The position numbers and the translations under genes are program-made. This document shows, piece after piece, positions 16,170 through 25,483 of a stretch of 64,000 bases of DNA. The stretch is from Defluviitaleaceae bacterium (GTDB taxonomy: Bacteria; Bacillota; Clostridia; Lachnospirales; WQUN01), in assembly GCA_009779755.1 (NCBI GenBank), contig WRDO01000005.1:54145-118144 (forward strand), written 5' to 3'. The first letter of the stretch is position 1. Each line of letters begins with the position of its first letter. Under the pieces are notes generated by a model. The model was given only the letters and a program-made list of their open reading frames with translations, was not told the origin of the DNA and did no database searches.

Positions 16170-17024
16170 ATGAAAAAAATGCTTGTACTTATTTCCCTGC
16201 CGGTTATTTTATTGCTTGCTTTGGCGGCTTGCGGGGGCGGGGGTTCATCCGACGACGGTTTCGACACGGGTCGGGTCATTGCGGTATTTACCCGCGAGGA
16301 TGGCAGCGGCACCCGTGACGCATTCGTGAGCATCACCGGTGTAGGCGATAACATGTATGCGGAAGCGGTTGTGGAAAATTCGACGGCGGGCATACGGACG
16401 AACGTAGTCAACAATCCCTACGCCATCGGTTATGTTTCCGTCGGATCGTTGAATGATACCGTTAAAGCGCTCAGCGTCAACGGCGTTTTCCCTTCGGACG
16501 AAAACATACGAAACGGTACATACGGGCTACGGCGACCGTTCACCATCGTATACAACGCGGATACCGCGGGCCATGAATTGGCGCAGGATTTTATTGCCTT
16601 TATGCTTTCCGCCGAAGGGCAGGACGTAGCGGCAACCGGTTGGACGAGGATAAACGTAAACGCCCCCGCGTACACCACCCGCGGGCTTACGGGTACGCTC
16701 AGGGTCGGCGGTTCTACCTCTGTTGAGCCTTTGATGCAAAGGATGAAGGAAGCATACGAGGCGCATAACCCCGGCGTTACCATCGAGATTTCCGGCGGGG
16801 GTTCCGGCACCGGCATCAACGAAGCCACAAGCGGCGTAATCGACATCGGCATGTCGAGCCGTGCCTTAAGGGATACGGAAAAAGCCGCCCTAACGGACCT
16901 TGATATCGCGCTGGACGGTGTTGCCGTAATCGTCAACCCGGATAACCCCTTGACCGACATAACCCTTGACCAAATAAAAGCGATTTTTACGGGCGATGTT
17001 ACCCGCTGGAGCGGGTTAAACTAA
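16170..17024 (+). CDS. pstS: Phosphate-binding lipoprotein PstS, circularly permuted
   Basis: 284 residues with a lipoprotein signal peptide (LALAAC, Cys21). The two halves are in the reverse of the classical order. Residues about 35-165 hold what is normally the C-terminal half: REDGSGTRDAF, STAGIRTNVVNNPYAIGYVS, VFPSDENIRNGTY and LAQDFIAFMLSAEGQ. Residues about 178-284 hold what is normally the N-terminal half: GGSTSVEPLMQRM, SGGGSGTGINEATSG, DIGMSSRAL and DGVAVIVNPDNPLTDITLDQIKAIF. The phosphate-contacting motifs of both halves are present, so the fold can be rebuilt with new termini. As I recall, this layout also occurs in other clostridial PstS proteins. It is the first gene of pstSCAB-phoU-phoPR. 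Confidence 0.93.
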   Translation: MKKMLVLISLPVILLLALAACGGGGSSDDGFDTGRVIAVFTREDGSGTRDAFVSITGVGDNMYAEAVVENSTAGIRTNVVNNPYAIGYVSVGSLNDTVKALSVNGVFPSDENIRNGTYGLRRPFTIVYNADTAGHELAQDFIAFMLSAEGQDVAATGWTRINVNAPAYTTRGLTGTLRVGGSTSVEPLMQRMKEAYEAHNPGVTIEISGGGSGTGINEATSGVIDIGMSSRALRDTEKAALTDLDIALDGVAVIVNPDNPLTDITLDQIKAIFTGDVTRWSGLN

Positions 17025-17025
17025 A

Positions 17026-17925
17026 ATGTTTATTAAAACCCTTATATCAAAAGAACACTTCATGCGCGGCATCTTTTTTACGGCGGCGTTGGTTTCCATT
17101 TTCGCCGTGGCGTTGATATGCGTTTTCCTGTTCGCGCAGGGGATACCCGCGATAGGCCGCATCGGTATCATGGACTTTTTGTTGGGGCAACGCTGGGCGC
17201 CCACCGCCGCCGAACCGGCCTTCGGTATATTGCCCATGATACTCGGCAGCCTGTACGTAACGGCGGGGGCGATTATACTGGGGGTACCCATCGGGATCTT
17301 CACGGCCGTTTTTATGGCGCGGATGTGCCCGAACCGATTGTATCGTCTTATAAAACCCGCCATCAATTTGATGGCGGGGATCCCGTCGGTTATTTACGGC
17401 TTTTTCGGTATGGTGGTGTTGGTCCCCGTCATCTTCGATGTTTTCGGCAGGCGGTTCGGTATGATGAGCGGTCAGACCATGCTTGCCGCTTCCATACTGC
17501 TTGGCATTATGATACTCCCCACCGTTATCAGCATCGCCGAAACCAACATCCGCGCCGTACCGCAGGAGTTGTACGAAGGCGCGGTCGCGCTTGGGGCAAG
17601 CCACGAACGGGCGGTTTTTAAAGTCGTGCTCCCCGCTGCACGTTCGGGGGTTATGGCCGCCGTGGTATTGGGGGTCGGGCGTGCCATTGGGGAAACGATG
17701 GCGGTACGGATGGTGGCGGGCAACCAAGCCGTACTCAGGATGCCCCATGAGTTTTTCAAGGGTGTACGTACATTGACGACCAATATCATTATGGAAATGG
17801 GTTATGTGGAACACGGAAGCATCCACTTCGGCGCGTTGATTGCGACCGGGGTTGTGTTGTTTGTATTTATCCTGATTATCAACACGCTTTTTTCCATTTT
17901 AAATGCGAGGGGTGGAATAAAATGA
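17026..17925 (+). CDS. pstC: Phosphate ABC transporter permease PstC
   Basis: 299 residues with six membrane segments. The permease signature near GIPSVIYGFFGMVVLVP and the EAA-type loop (YEGAVALGASHERAVFKVVLPAARSG) are clear. With PstA it forms the inner-membrane phosphate channel. It begins one base after the pstS stop. Its stop overlaps the pstA start (ATGA). Confidence 0.95.
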   Translation: MFIKTLISKEHFMRGIFFTAALVSIFAVALICVFLFAQGIPAIGRIGIMDFLLGQRWAPTAAEPAFGILPMILGSLYVTAGAIILGVPIGIFTAVFMARMCPNRLYRLIKPAINLMAGIPSVIYGFFGMVVLVPVIFDVFGRRFGMMSGQTMLAASILLGIMILPTVISIAETNIRAVPQELYEGAVALGASHERAVFKVVLPAARSGVMAAVVLGVGRAIGETMAVRMVAGNQAVLRMPHEFFKGVRTLTTNIIMEMGYVEHGSIHFGALIATGVVLFVFILIINTLFSILNARGGIK

Positions 17926-18764
17926 TTGTATTTATACGACGCAGGAAAGTCGCCGATTGGCTGCGTTTTATATTGGTGTGGGGTTCCGCTTTTATAACGG
18001 TAGCCTTGTTGTTGTGTTTGATGGGTTTTATTTTAATCAGGGGTATACCCCATATAAAACCTTCGCTTTTCGCGTTCACTTATACCGTGGAGAATCAATC
18101 CCTTTTCCCGGCATTGGTAACGACATTGATCATGGTAGGGCTTACGTTAGCCATCGCGGTACCCTTCGGAATATTTACGGCCATTTATTTGGTGGAATAC
18201 GCGCGGCGCGGCAGCCGATCGGTACGCGTCATACGTATGACGACGGAAACGCTGGCGGGTATACCGTCCATTGTATACGGCCTGTTCGGATACATATTCT
18301 TCGCCACATGGCTGGGTTGGGGTAAGTCCCTGTTGGCGGGCTGCTTTACCCTCGCCATCATGATTCTCCCCGTTATCATGCGTACGACCGAGGAAAGCCT
18401 AAAATCCATCCCCGACAGCTACCGTGAAGGCTCCTTCAGCTTGGGCGCGGGGAAGCTGCGAACCGTATGGCGCGTTACCCTGCCTTCGGCCGCGCCGGGG
18501 ATATTCGCCGGGATTATCCTTGCGGTGGGGCGGATCGTCGGCGAAACGGCGGCTTTGATGTTCACCATCGGCAGCGTCATCCAAATGCCGCAAAATCTGT
18601 TTTCCCAAGGGAGGACGTTGGCCTTGCATGTTTATCAATTATCAACGACGGGGCTGTATACCGAGCAGGCATATGCCACCGCCGTAGTATTGTTGATCGT
18701 CGTATTGGGGATCAACTACCTGTCGGCATCGGTCGAGCGTCGGTTCCTGCGGAGGTTGGGGTAA
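17922..18764 (+). CDS. pstA: Phosphate ABC transporter permease PstA
   Basis: 280 residues, six membrane segments, GIPSIVYGLFGYIFF and the loop YREGSFSLGAGKLRTVWRVTLPSAAPG. It partners PstC in high-affinity phosphate uptake. The start overlaps the pstC stop by four bases, and pstB follows after four bases. Confidence 0.95.
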   Translation: MIVFIRRRKVADWLRFILVWGSAFITVALLLCLMGFILIRGIPHIKPSLFAFTYTVENQSLFPALVTTLIMVGLTLAIAVPFGIFTAIYLVEYARRGSRSVRVIRMTTETLAGIPSIVYGLFGYIFFATWLGWGKSLLAGCFTLAIMILPVIMRTTEESLKSIPDSYREGSFSLGAGKLRTVWRVTLPSAAPGIFAGIILAVGRIVGETAALMFTIGSVIQMPQNLFSQGRTLALHVYQLSTTGLYTEQAYATAVVLLIVVLGINYLSASVERRFLRRLG

Positions 18765-18768
18765 TTAA

Positions 18769-19518
18769 ATGATTAAATATTCGTTAAACAATGTAAACCT
18801 GTGGTACCATGACTTCCAAGCGTTAACCGACGTCAATTTGCAAATCGGCGTCAAGGAAGTCACCGCGTTTATCGGGCCGTCGGGTTGCGGAAAATCCACA
18901 CTGATTAAAAGCCTCAACCGCATGAACGATTTAATTGAAGGATGCCGTATCACGGGCGAATTTCTGCTGGACGGTGAGGATGTTTACGGAAACATGGATG
19001 TAAACAAGCTGCGCAAACGGGTGGGAATGGTTTTCCAAAAGCCCAATCCGTTCCCCATGAGTGTTTATGATAACGTCGCCTTCGGCCCCCGAACCCACGG
19101 GATTAAGAACAAGGCTCAATTGGATGGGATCGTGGAAAAATCACTCAAGGATGCGGCCATTTGGGACGAATGTCGGGACAGATTGAGGAAATCCGCGCTG
19201 TCCCTTTCCGGCGGCCAGCAACAACGCTTATGCATCGCACGGGCATTGGCGGTGGAGCCGGAGGTGCTTCTGATGGACGAACCCACATCGGCCCTCGACC
19301 CCATATCCACGGGTAAAATCGAGGACTTGGTCAACGAATTGAAAAAGGATTATACGATTGTCATTGTAACCCACAACATGCAACAAGCGACACGGATATC
19401 CGACAAAACCGCTTTTTTCCTTTTGGGTGAAATCGTCGAATGTAACGGCACGCAAGAAATATTTTCGAATCCGAAGGACATACGGACAGAGAATTACATA
19501 ACCGGGCGTTTCGGTTAA
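18769..19518 (+). CDS. pstB: Phosphate ABC transporter ATPase PstB
   Basis: 249 residues with Walker [10 protein letters not shown], the signature LSGGQQQR, Walker [13 protein letters not shown] and the H-loop [11 protein letters not shown]. The phosphate-specific family is clear from [29 protein letters not shown]. It powers PstSCA import. Confidence 0.97.
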   Translation: MIKYSLNNVNLWYHDFQALTDVNLQIGVKEVTAFIGPSGCGKSTLIKSLNRMNDLIEGCRITGEFLLDGEDVYGNMDVNKLRKRVGMVFQKPNPFPMSVYDNVAFGPRTHGIKNKAQLDGIVEKSLKDAAIWDECRDRLRKSALSLSGGQQQRLCIARALAVEPEVLLMDEPTSALDPISTGKIEDLVNELKKDYTIVIVTHNMQQATRISDKTAFFLLGEIVECNGTQEIFSNPKDIRTENYITGRFG

Positions 19519-19541
19519 CGTAAACGGAAAGGGGTTTGTTT

Positions 19542-20213
19542 ATGCCGAGAAGGGCAAATTACGAAAAAGACTTGCAGGAAATCTTTGACAATTTAATCCT
19601 TATGTGCCGCTCCATCGAATCGGCCATAGAAAAAAGTATAAAATCATTGGTGGAAAGGGACTTCGACTTGGCCCATGAAGTGTATAATGAACATAGGACC
19701 GTCGATAAACTGGAGCGTGAAATCGAACAGGCATGTCTCAGGCTGTTGGTCATGGAGCACCCGATGGCGAGGGATTTCAGGGAAGTGACCGCCGCGTTGA
19801 AAATGATTACCGATTTGGAAAGGATAGGCGACCAAGCATGGGACATCGCGGAAATCACCATGCAATTCAAAAGTGAAAAGTATATGAAGAAATTGGAGCA
19901 CATTTCGGCAATGGCCGTAATCGTCACCCAAATGGTGAAGGATGGCGTACAGGCTTATATAAATAAGGACATCGAACTCGCCCGTTCCATATATGAAGCC
20001 GACGATAGGGTGGACGCTTTATTTAATACCGTGACGGCGGACGTTATCGCCCGCGTTAAGGTAAACCCCAATAAGGTAAAGCAGGAAATCCGTTTCGTGA
20101 TGATCGCGAAATATTTGGAACGCATCGGCGACCATGCCGTAAACGTAGGCGAATGGGTGGAATATTCCATCACCGGAAACCACCCCAAAAATATCGGCGG
20201 GGAAAGTATGTGA
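19542..20213 (+). CDS. phoU: Phosphate signalling protein PhoU
   Basis: 223 residues from the ATG at 19542 (AAAGGGG upstream). It consists of two homologous three-helix bundles, each with the metal-binding E/D-x-x-x-D pattern (ITDLERIGDQAWDIAE and AKYLERIGDHAVNVGEWV). PhoU connects Pst transporter activity to the PhoR kinase and represses the regulon when phosphate is plentiful. It lies between pstB and phoP, separated from phoP by two bases. Confidence 0.95.
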   Translation: MPRRANYEKDLQEIFDNLILMCRSIESAIEKSIKSLVERDFDLAHEVYNEHRTVDKLEREIEQACLRLLVMEHPMARDFREVTAALKMITDLERIGDQAWDIAEITMQFKSEKYMKKLEHISAMAVIVTQMVKDGVQAYINKDIELARSIYEADDRVDALFNTVTADVIARVKVNPNKVKQEIRFVMIAKYLERIGDHAVNVGEWVEYSITGNHPKNIGGESM

Positions 20214-20215
20214 GT

Positions 20216-20890
20216 ATGAAAAGCAAGATATTTATCGTCGAGGACGATATCGCTTTACAAGAGGTTTATGCCTATTCCTTGGAAAAGGAATTTGACTGCC
20301 GTTGCTTTGACAGCGGGGAGGATTTTTTATCCGCGCTGAAAAACGAGAAACCGGATTTGGTTTTACTCGATGTCATGTTACCCGGCGACGACGGGTTAAC
20401 GATCCTGTCACGTCTGAAAACGAAGAAATCCACTTCCCATATCCCGATCATCATCGTTTCGGCCAGAAACGAGGAAATGTCAAAGGTAGTGGGGCTTAAT
20501 TTGGGGGCGGACGACTATATCGCCAAACCCTTCGGCGTATTGGAACTTACGGCAAGGATAAAAGCCAATCTCAGGAAATATACCAAAGCCGCCGATGATG
20601 ACCTTATCTATAAGGATATAACCGTAAATACCGCAAAGCATAAAATCACGGTAAACGGAACCCCTTTGCAAACAAGCCTGAAGGAGTATAACCTCCTCCG
20701 TATGCTTTGTGAAAACGCGGAGCAAGTGCAGGAACGCGACGAAATCTTCACCAAGGTATGGGACGGCGAATATGTGGGCGAAACACGGACTTTGGACATT
20801 CACATAAATTCGCTGAGGAAAAAACTGTCGGAAGCGAACAGCGAGGCTTCCATCCAAACGATCAGAGGGGTGGGTTACATACTGACATGA
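20216..20890 (+). CDS. phoP: Phosphate-regulon response regulator (OmpR/PhoB family)
   Basis: 224 residues from the ATG at 20216; the track start lies inside phoU. The receiver domain has the acidic pair EDD, the phosphoacceptor Asp in LVLLDVMLPGDDG and the Lys in YIAKPF. A winged-helix DNA-binding domain follows (TSLKEYNLLRMLCENAEQV, TRTLDIHINSLRKKL, IRGVGYIL). It should bind the Pho box upstream of pstS. Its TGA overlaps the phoR ATG. Confidence 0.93.
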   Translation: MKSKIFIVEDDIALQEVYAYSLEKEFDCRCFDSGEDFLSALKNEKPDLVLLDVMLPGDDGLTILSRLKTKKSTSHIPIIIVSARNEEMSKVVGLNLGADDYIAKPFGVLELTARIKANLRKYTKAADDDLIYKDITVNTAKHKITVNGTPLQTSLKEYNLLRMLCENAEQVQERDEIFTKVWDGEYVGETRTLDIHINSLRKKLSEANSEASIQTIRGVGYILT

Positions 20891-22569
20891 AAAAAAGGTT
20901 ATTTATCTCTACGGTTATCATCATGTTTGTGGGGCTTGTCGGTTTTTTTTCCGCATCCGTTTACATTAACCACGCGAATAACTTGGACATGGCCAAAAAT
21001 TCGGTGACAAAGATAACAAAAATCACCGCGGGGTTACTTAACGACGGTACGGACTTAGCCGCGTTCGTTCGGGTCGGTTATGATACGAGGATTACGGTAA
21101 TCGCGCCTGACGGAACGGTTTTGGCGGATACGCAGCCGCTTAACTTAAATATGGCGGAAAACCGCTTAAACCGACCGGAAATACAAGCGGCGTTGCAAGG
21201 TTCCCCCGCTGCATATATACGCCGCTCCGATACGCTGAGCGTCCGTTTTATCTATTATGCTTTAAAGGTTGAATACGGGGACGGATATGTATTTGTACGT
21301 GTTTCCATTCCCGTATCGGCAATCAACGCTTACCTTTTACGTACGTTGCCGTTATTTTTGTTCATATTATTTATCGTGGCCTTGCTTTGCTTTACGTTGA
21401 TACGTTATATGGCGAACCATTTCGTCAAACCCTTTACCGTCGTCGAAAAAAAGCTGCGCCTGCTGTCAAGGGGCGAATATACGTCCGAACCCGTTGCGGA
21501 AACCTTTGAGGAAGCCGGTGTAATCCTGCGTGAAATCGATGACATCTCAACCATATTGCATGATACCTTCAATTCCCTGCGCGATGAAAAGAATAAATCG
21601 GATTATATTTTAAACAATATCGGCGAAGGTATTTTCGCCGTTGATGAAAATAAAAATATTGTGCTTATTAATAAAGTCGCTTTGGATATCTTTAGCGTAA
21701 CGAACGCCATCTCCGGCAAAAACATACACTTCCTGACCGGTAATGAAATATTGGTCAAAGCGGTTGAGGAATGTATAAATACCTCATATAACACCCTGTT
21801 TGACATAAAAACGGACGGTAAAATCTATTCAACAGCCATTAGGCGGCTCCCCGAAACAAAGCTGACCCTAACGGTATTATCCGACGTTACGGAAAACCGC
21901 GAAAACGCAAAACGGCGGGAGGAATTTTTCACAAACGCCTCCCATGAGCTAAAAACCCCTTTAACCGCTATAAAGGGCTTTAACGAATTGACCCTCATCA
22001 ATAACACGGACGAAAACCTGAGGAATTTTATAAACGGCATTACGCGCCAAACGGATCGGATGCTCTTATTAATTGAAGGTATGCTTAAGCTGTCCGAACT
22101 TGAAAGCACGCCGTTGTTAAACCCCGAACCCGTATCCCTTGCCCAAATCGTAAACGAAGTGCGCGATACGATGGAAGCCGCCATAAACCAAAAGGATATA
22201 ACGTTTGACTTGGACGGTGACGGCACGGTAACGGCTGAACAAAGCCATATATATGAATTGGTAAAGAATTTGATTGAAAACGCCGTCCGATACAACAACC
22301 GAAACGGAAAGGTTATCGTTAAAATCCACCACCGTAAAAATACCACGGAGCTGACCGTTTCCGATTCGGGTATCGGTATCTCTTCGGAAGAGCAGACGAG
22401 GATATTCGAACGGTTTTACCGCGTCGAAAAAAGTCGTTCACAACGGAGCGGCGGTTCGGGATTGGGGCTTGCAATCGTTAAGCATATTTGCGCTTTGTAC
22501 GGATGGACGTTGTCGTTAAAAAGCAAAATCGGCTTGGGTACCGAAATAACGGTTTTATTTAACGGATAG
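20887..22569 (+). CDS. phoR: Phosphate-regulon sensor histidine kinase
   Basis: 560 residues from the ATG at 20887 (ATGA overlap with phoP). Membrane helices lie at about 6-28 and 155-178 and frame an extracytoplasmic domain. A HAMP-like linker, a PAS domain (about 245-330), HisKA with the phosphorylated His in FFTNASHELKTPLTAIKGF and a HATPase domain with N box (LIENAVRYNN), SDSGIGIS and GGSGLGLAIVKHI follow. This is the standard PhoR plan. No terminator is visible after it. Confidence 0.93.
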   Translation: MKKRLFISTVIIMFVGLVGFFSASVYINHANNLDMAKNSVTKITKITAGLLNDGTDLAAFVRVGYDTRITVIAPDGTVLADTQPLNLNMAENRLNRPEIQAALQGSPAAYIRRSDTLSVRFIYYALKVEYGDGYVFVRVSIPVSAINAYLLRTLPLFLFILFIVALLCFTLIRYMANHFVKPFTVVEKKLRLLSRGEYTSEPVAETFEEAGVILREIDDISTILHDTFNSLRDEKNKSDYILNNIGEGIFAVDENKNIVLINKVALDIFSVTNAISGKNIHFLTGNEILVKAVEECINTSYNTLFDIKTDGKIYSTAIRRLPETKLTLTVLSDVTENRENAKRREEFFTNASHELKTPLTAIKGFNELTLINNTDENLRNFINGITRQTDRMLLLIEGMLKLSELESTPLLNPEPVSLAQIVNEVRDTMEAAINQKDITFDLDGDGTVTAEQSHIYELVKNLIENAVRYNNRNGKVIVKIHHRKNTTELTVSDSGIGISSEEQTRIFERFYRVEKSRSQRSGGSGLGLAIVKHICALYGWTLSLKSKIGLGTEITVLFNG

Positions 22570-22617
22570 TTCTTTCTAAAGGTCTTTCCTAAAATCAGCT
22601 AACGTTATATCCTCCTG

Positions 22618-22648
22618 TTGACACGGACACCGTGTCGTTCTTTATGAT
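22618..22648 (+). promoter_or_regulatory. MerR-type promoter with operator palindrome
   Basis: TTGACA (22618-22623) and TATGAT (22643-22648) are 19 bp apart, the overlong spacer typical of promoters twisted into shape by MerR-family activators. The perfect palindrome GACACGG-ACA-CCGTGTC (22620-22636) lies within and next to the spacer. It should control the MerR gene that starts 27 bases downstream. Confidence 0.75.
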
Positions 22649-22674
22649 GGGATTGTGAAGGGGGTACGAACCCG

Positions 22675-23667
22675 ATGGAATTAATAACCGCCGGTGCGGT
22701 ATCGAAAAACCTTGGCGTATCAACCCGTATGCTCCGTTATTACGAGCAGGCGGGCTTGATTAAGAGCCAACGCACGTTGGATTACGCGTACAGGGTTTAC
22801 GACGGGGACACGATACGCCGATTGCGTCAAATCATTATTTTGCGGAAGCTGCGCGTTCCGGTTAGGCAAATACGCGAAATATTTGACAACAACGACGCCG
22901 TAAAAGCAATCGAGGTGTTCGAGCGAAACATCAGCGAACTGGATGAGGAAATCACGGCACTCGCCACGGTGAAGTCGATACTCGCCAACCTCGTGCGGGA
23001 GCTTCGCGAAATCGCGGATGTGAGATTACCGCTTGATTTGCTGGGTGACAGTTCCGTTTTTACCATCGTGGACGGTATTTCCCTTCCGAATAATATTTTG
23101 GAGGAAAAAAGAATGAACGATTTAAACCAAGCGAGTAAGGTTCTGGGCAGAAGGAACAAATTGCTGAACATGCGGGGGATTGAAATCCCAAGGTTCCGCG
23201 CGGTTTCATCCGGTTTGAAAACGATGGAGGAAATATTCGGGGAGGGCGGCTTTCAAAGCTGGCTGGATGCGCATGACCATTTTATTTTAAAGCAAATTAC
23301 GGACGAGCCGGGATTTTTTTGGGAAGACCCGCCGGAGGGTAACGGAAAGTCGGTTCTGATCCGCCCGATAAAGGACGGCGTTACCGAAGCGGATGTTTAC
23401 CCGTATGAACTCATGGAATTCCCGGGCGGGCTGTACCTGGTTGCGACAGGCGACGAAAATGACGCGGATGACATCAACGAAACGATCGAATGTATGATGG
23501 ACTGGATAAACAGCCACGATGAATTCGAACACGGCACATTATCGGAGCTGGTCGCGCTATGCAACCGGCCCGCGATGTGCAACATGCCGAACGTCGGCGG
23601 CGCGTTTGATTCGGTACTCGGCATCGCGCAACAACAAATCTTTATACCGTTAAAGCTGAAAAAATAA
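22675..23667 (+). CDS. MerR-family regulator with GyrI-like ligand domain
   Basis: 330 residues. The N-terminal 70 residues are a MerR helix-turn-helix (TAGAVSKNLGVSTRMLRYYEQAGLI), followed by the dimerising helix (about 75-120). The C-terminal half resembles the GyrI/BmrR effector-binding fold (FPGGLYLVATGDENDADDINETIECMMDWI), which typically senses drugs or amphipathic compounds. No transporter lies beside it on the same transcript, so it may mainly control itself and distant genes. The start at 22675 is preceded by GAAGGGGG. Confidence 0.85.
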   Translation: MELITAGAVSKNLGVSTRMLRYYEQAGLIKSQRTLDYAYRVYDGDTIRRLRQIIILRKLRVPVRQIREIFDNNDAVKAIEVFERNISELDEEITALATVKSILANLVRELREIADVRLPLDLLGDSSVFTIVDGISLPNNILEEKRMNDLNQASKVLGRRNKLLNMRGIEIPRFRAVSSGLKTMEEIFGEGGFQSWLDAHDHFILKQITDEPGFFWEDPPEGNGKSVLIRPIKDGVTEADVYPYELMEFPGGLYLVATGDENDADDINETIECMMDWINSHDEFEHGTLSELVALCNRPAMCNMPNVGGAFDSVLGIAQQQIFIPLKLKK

Positions 23668-23726
23668 TGTTTACCGCGCGCTTAACAAGACGTGCCGCGC
23701 TTGCGCGCTTATGATAAAATCGCAAC

Positions 23727-24428
23727 ATGATAAACATAGCCATTTGTGACGACGAACCGGCAGAGGTCGCCTACCTAAACGCGCTGGCGCGGGAATGGGC
23801 AACCGAAAGGCGAACGCCGATTAAAACAACGGCGTTCGCCAATGCCGAGCATTTTATCGTGGGCGGGGAAATAACGCCGGATATCATTTTATTGGACATC
23901 CAAATGGGTGGAATGGACGGCATGAACCTGGCGCGGCACATCCGCAAGGGCAACGCAGCCATGCAGATTATTTTCATCACGGGGTACGCGGATTATATCG
24001 CCGACGGCTACGAAGTGGACGCTTTGCATTACTTGATGAAACCGGTTGAAAAGGAAAGGCTGTTCGCCGTGCTGGACAAAGCCGCGGAACGCTTGGACAA
24101 GGAAGAAGAAACGCTGGCGGTGCAAACAAACGACGGCACGGTGCGGGTAAGGGTGGGGGACATACGTTACATCGAAGCCTTCGCCCATTATGTACATATC
24201 AAATGCATAAACGAAACGATTGAAACCCGCGCCAAAATCAGCGACTTGGAAGACGCGCTGGGCGAAGCCTTCGTGCGGTGCCACTGTTCGTATCTGGTGG
24301 GGTTGCGGCACGTTCACCGCATCACAAAAAACGATGTCGTGTTGGAGGGTGGGGAAGTGATTCCCCTTTCGCGGAGGGTGTATAATGAGGTGAACCGGGC
24401 GTTTATAAAATACTACAGTAATTTCTAA
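23727..24428 (+). CDS. LytTR-family response regulator (AgrA-like)
   Basis: 233 residues. The receiver domain has the CDDEPAE acidic cluster and the phosphoacceptor Asp in IILLDIQMGGMDG. The LytTR DNA-binding domain occupies about 130-230 (VRVRVGDIRYIEAFAHYVHI, HCSYLVGLRHVHRITKNDVVL, IPLSRRVYNEVNRAF). Such regulators commonly control peptide signalling, bacteriocin or exporter genes. The partner kinase follows 11 bases later. Confidence 0.92.
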   Translation: MINIAICDDEPAEVAYLNALAREWATERRTPIKTTAFANAEHFIVGGEITPDIILLDIQMGGMDGMNLARHIRKGNAAMQIIFITGYADYIADGYEVDALHYLMKPVEKERLFAVLDKAAERLDKEEETLAVQTNDGTVRVRVGDIRYIEAFAHYVHIKCINETIETRAKISDLEDALGEAFVRCHCSYLVGLRHVHRITKNDVVLEGGEVIPLSRRVYNEVNRAFIKYYSNF

Positions 24429-24439
24429 CGAGGTGTTTC

Positions 24440-25114
24440 ATGGGTATATTCTCCTGGCTTCTAACGCCGATAATCGACAGGCGCATCGCGCAGTTCCAAA
24501 ACGGCCTGATGGCGACGCACATCGCCGAAGTGGAGCACATTTACAATCAAATGCGCGGCTGGCGGCACGATTATCATAACCATATGCAAAAATTAAAGGC
24601 GCATTTGCATTTGAAACAATACGGGGACATCGATACATACCTCACGGCGTTGGCAGACGACTTGGCGCAGGTGGATGTAATAATCAAAACAGGCAACGTA
24701 ACGGTGGATGCCATTTTAAACAGCAAAGTTTCCGTGGCGCGCGCCAAGGGGATAAATGTGAACGCGAAGGCAATCGTCCCTACGAAACTGAACGTCGCCG
24801 AGATAGACCTTTGCGTCATCATCGGCAACCTGCTGGACAACGCCGTGGAAGCGTGTTTGAGGCTGACCGACCCCGCGCGGCGTTTTATCCGTGTGTACAT
24901 AGATATTTTGAAAGGACAATTATATATCTCCGTATCCAACGCCCGCGCAGGGGAAGTGAAGCGCAGCGGCGTGTCCTTCCTTTCCACGAAGGAAGAAACG
25001 GGGCACGGCTTCGGGTTGATGCGGATTGACCGTTTGGCGGATAAATACGGCGGCTTCGTAAACCGCCAAGCCGAAGAAGGCGTGTTTGCCACGGAGGTGA
25101 TGTTGCCGTTGTAG
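24440..25114 (+). CDS. GHKL sensor kinase without membrane domain
   Basis: 224 residues. The phosphoacceptor region is WRHDYHNHMQKLKAHL (as in AgrC/ComD-type kinases), and the ATP-binding domain has NLLDNAVEAC, SVSNA and GHGFGLMRI. The usual five to seven membrane helices are absent; only a short hydrophobic start (MGIFSWLLTPII) precedes the dimerisation helix. It must therefore sense a cytoplasmic signal, lean on a partner, or be the surviving part of a longer kinase. It is paired with the LytTR regulator upstream and precedes an ABC exporter. Confidence 0.88.
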   Translation: MGIFSWLLTPIIDRRIAQFQNGLMATHIAEVEHIYNQMRGWRHDYHNHMQKLKAHLHLKQYGDIDTYLTALADDLAQVDVIIKTGNVTVDAILNSKVSVARAKGINVNAKAIVPTKLNVAEIDLCVIIGNLLDNAVEACLRLTDPARRFIRVYIDILKGQLYISVSNARAGEVKRSGVSFLSTKEETGHGFGLMRIDRLADKYGGFVNRQAEEGVFATEVMLPL

Positions 25115-25177
25115 TAAAGAGTTATAATGGTAGCCGTTGGAAGTATAGGGTGTTATGATAATGGCGAGGTGATAAAT

Positions 25178-25483
25178 ATGACCGCAACAAAATCAACGTT
25201 GAATGTGAAAATCGACAAAGGCGTAAAAGAAGAAGCCGCGCAGCTTTTGGAAAATATGGGACTGGATCATACAACGGCAATCGATATGTATTACAGGCAG
25301 ATTATTAAAGAACGCCGGTTGCCGTTTCAACCTAAATCAGGCCTTACGGTTGACGAACAAATCAAAGCGGCAGCACTAAAACGCAATCCCAAAAGGGTAA
25401 TACTCCAAACCGATGAAAACGGCAGCATAATCGTTGACAAGGAAAAACACCCCGATATTTATGATTGGGCGGTAAACGGTTAA
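25178..25483 (+). CDS. RelB/DinJ-type antitoxin
   Basis: 101 residues from the ATG at 25178 (GAGGTG upstream). The N-terminus is a ribbon-helix-helix domain (STLNVKIDKGVKEEAAQLLENMGLDHTTAIDMYYRQI), typical of DinJ. The C-terminal tail, which normally wraps the toxin, ends in PDIYDWAVNG. The TAATG junction couples it to the toxin gene. Confidence 0.82.
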   Translation: MTATKSTLNVKIDKGVKEEAAQLLENMGLDHTTAIDMYYRQIIKERRLPFQPKSGLTVDEQIKAAALKRNPKRVILQTDENGSIIVDKEKHPDIYDWAVNG

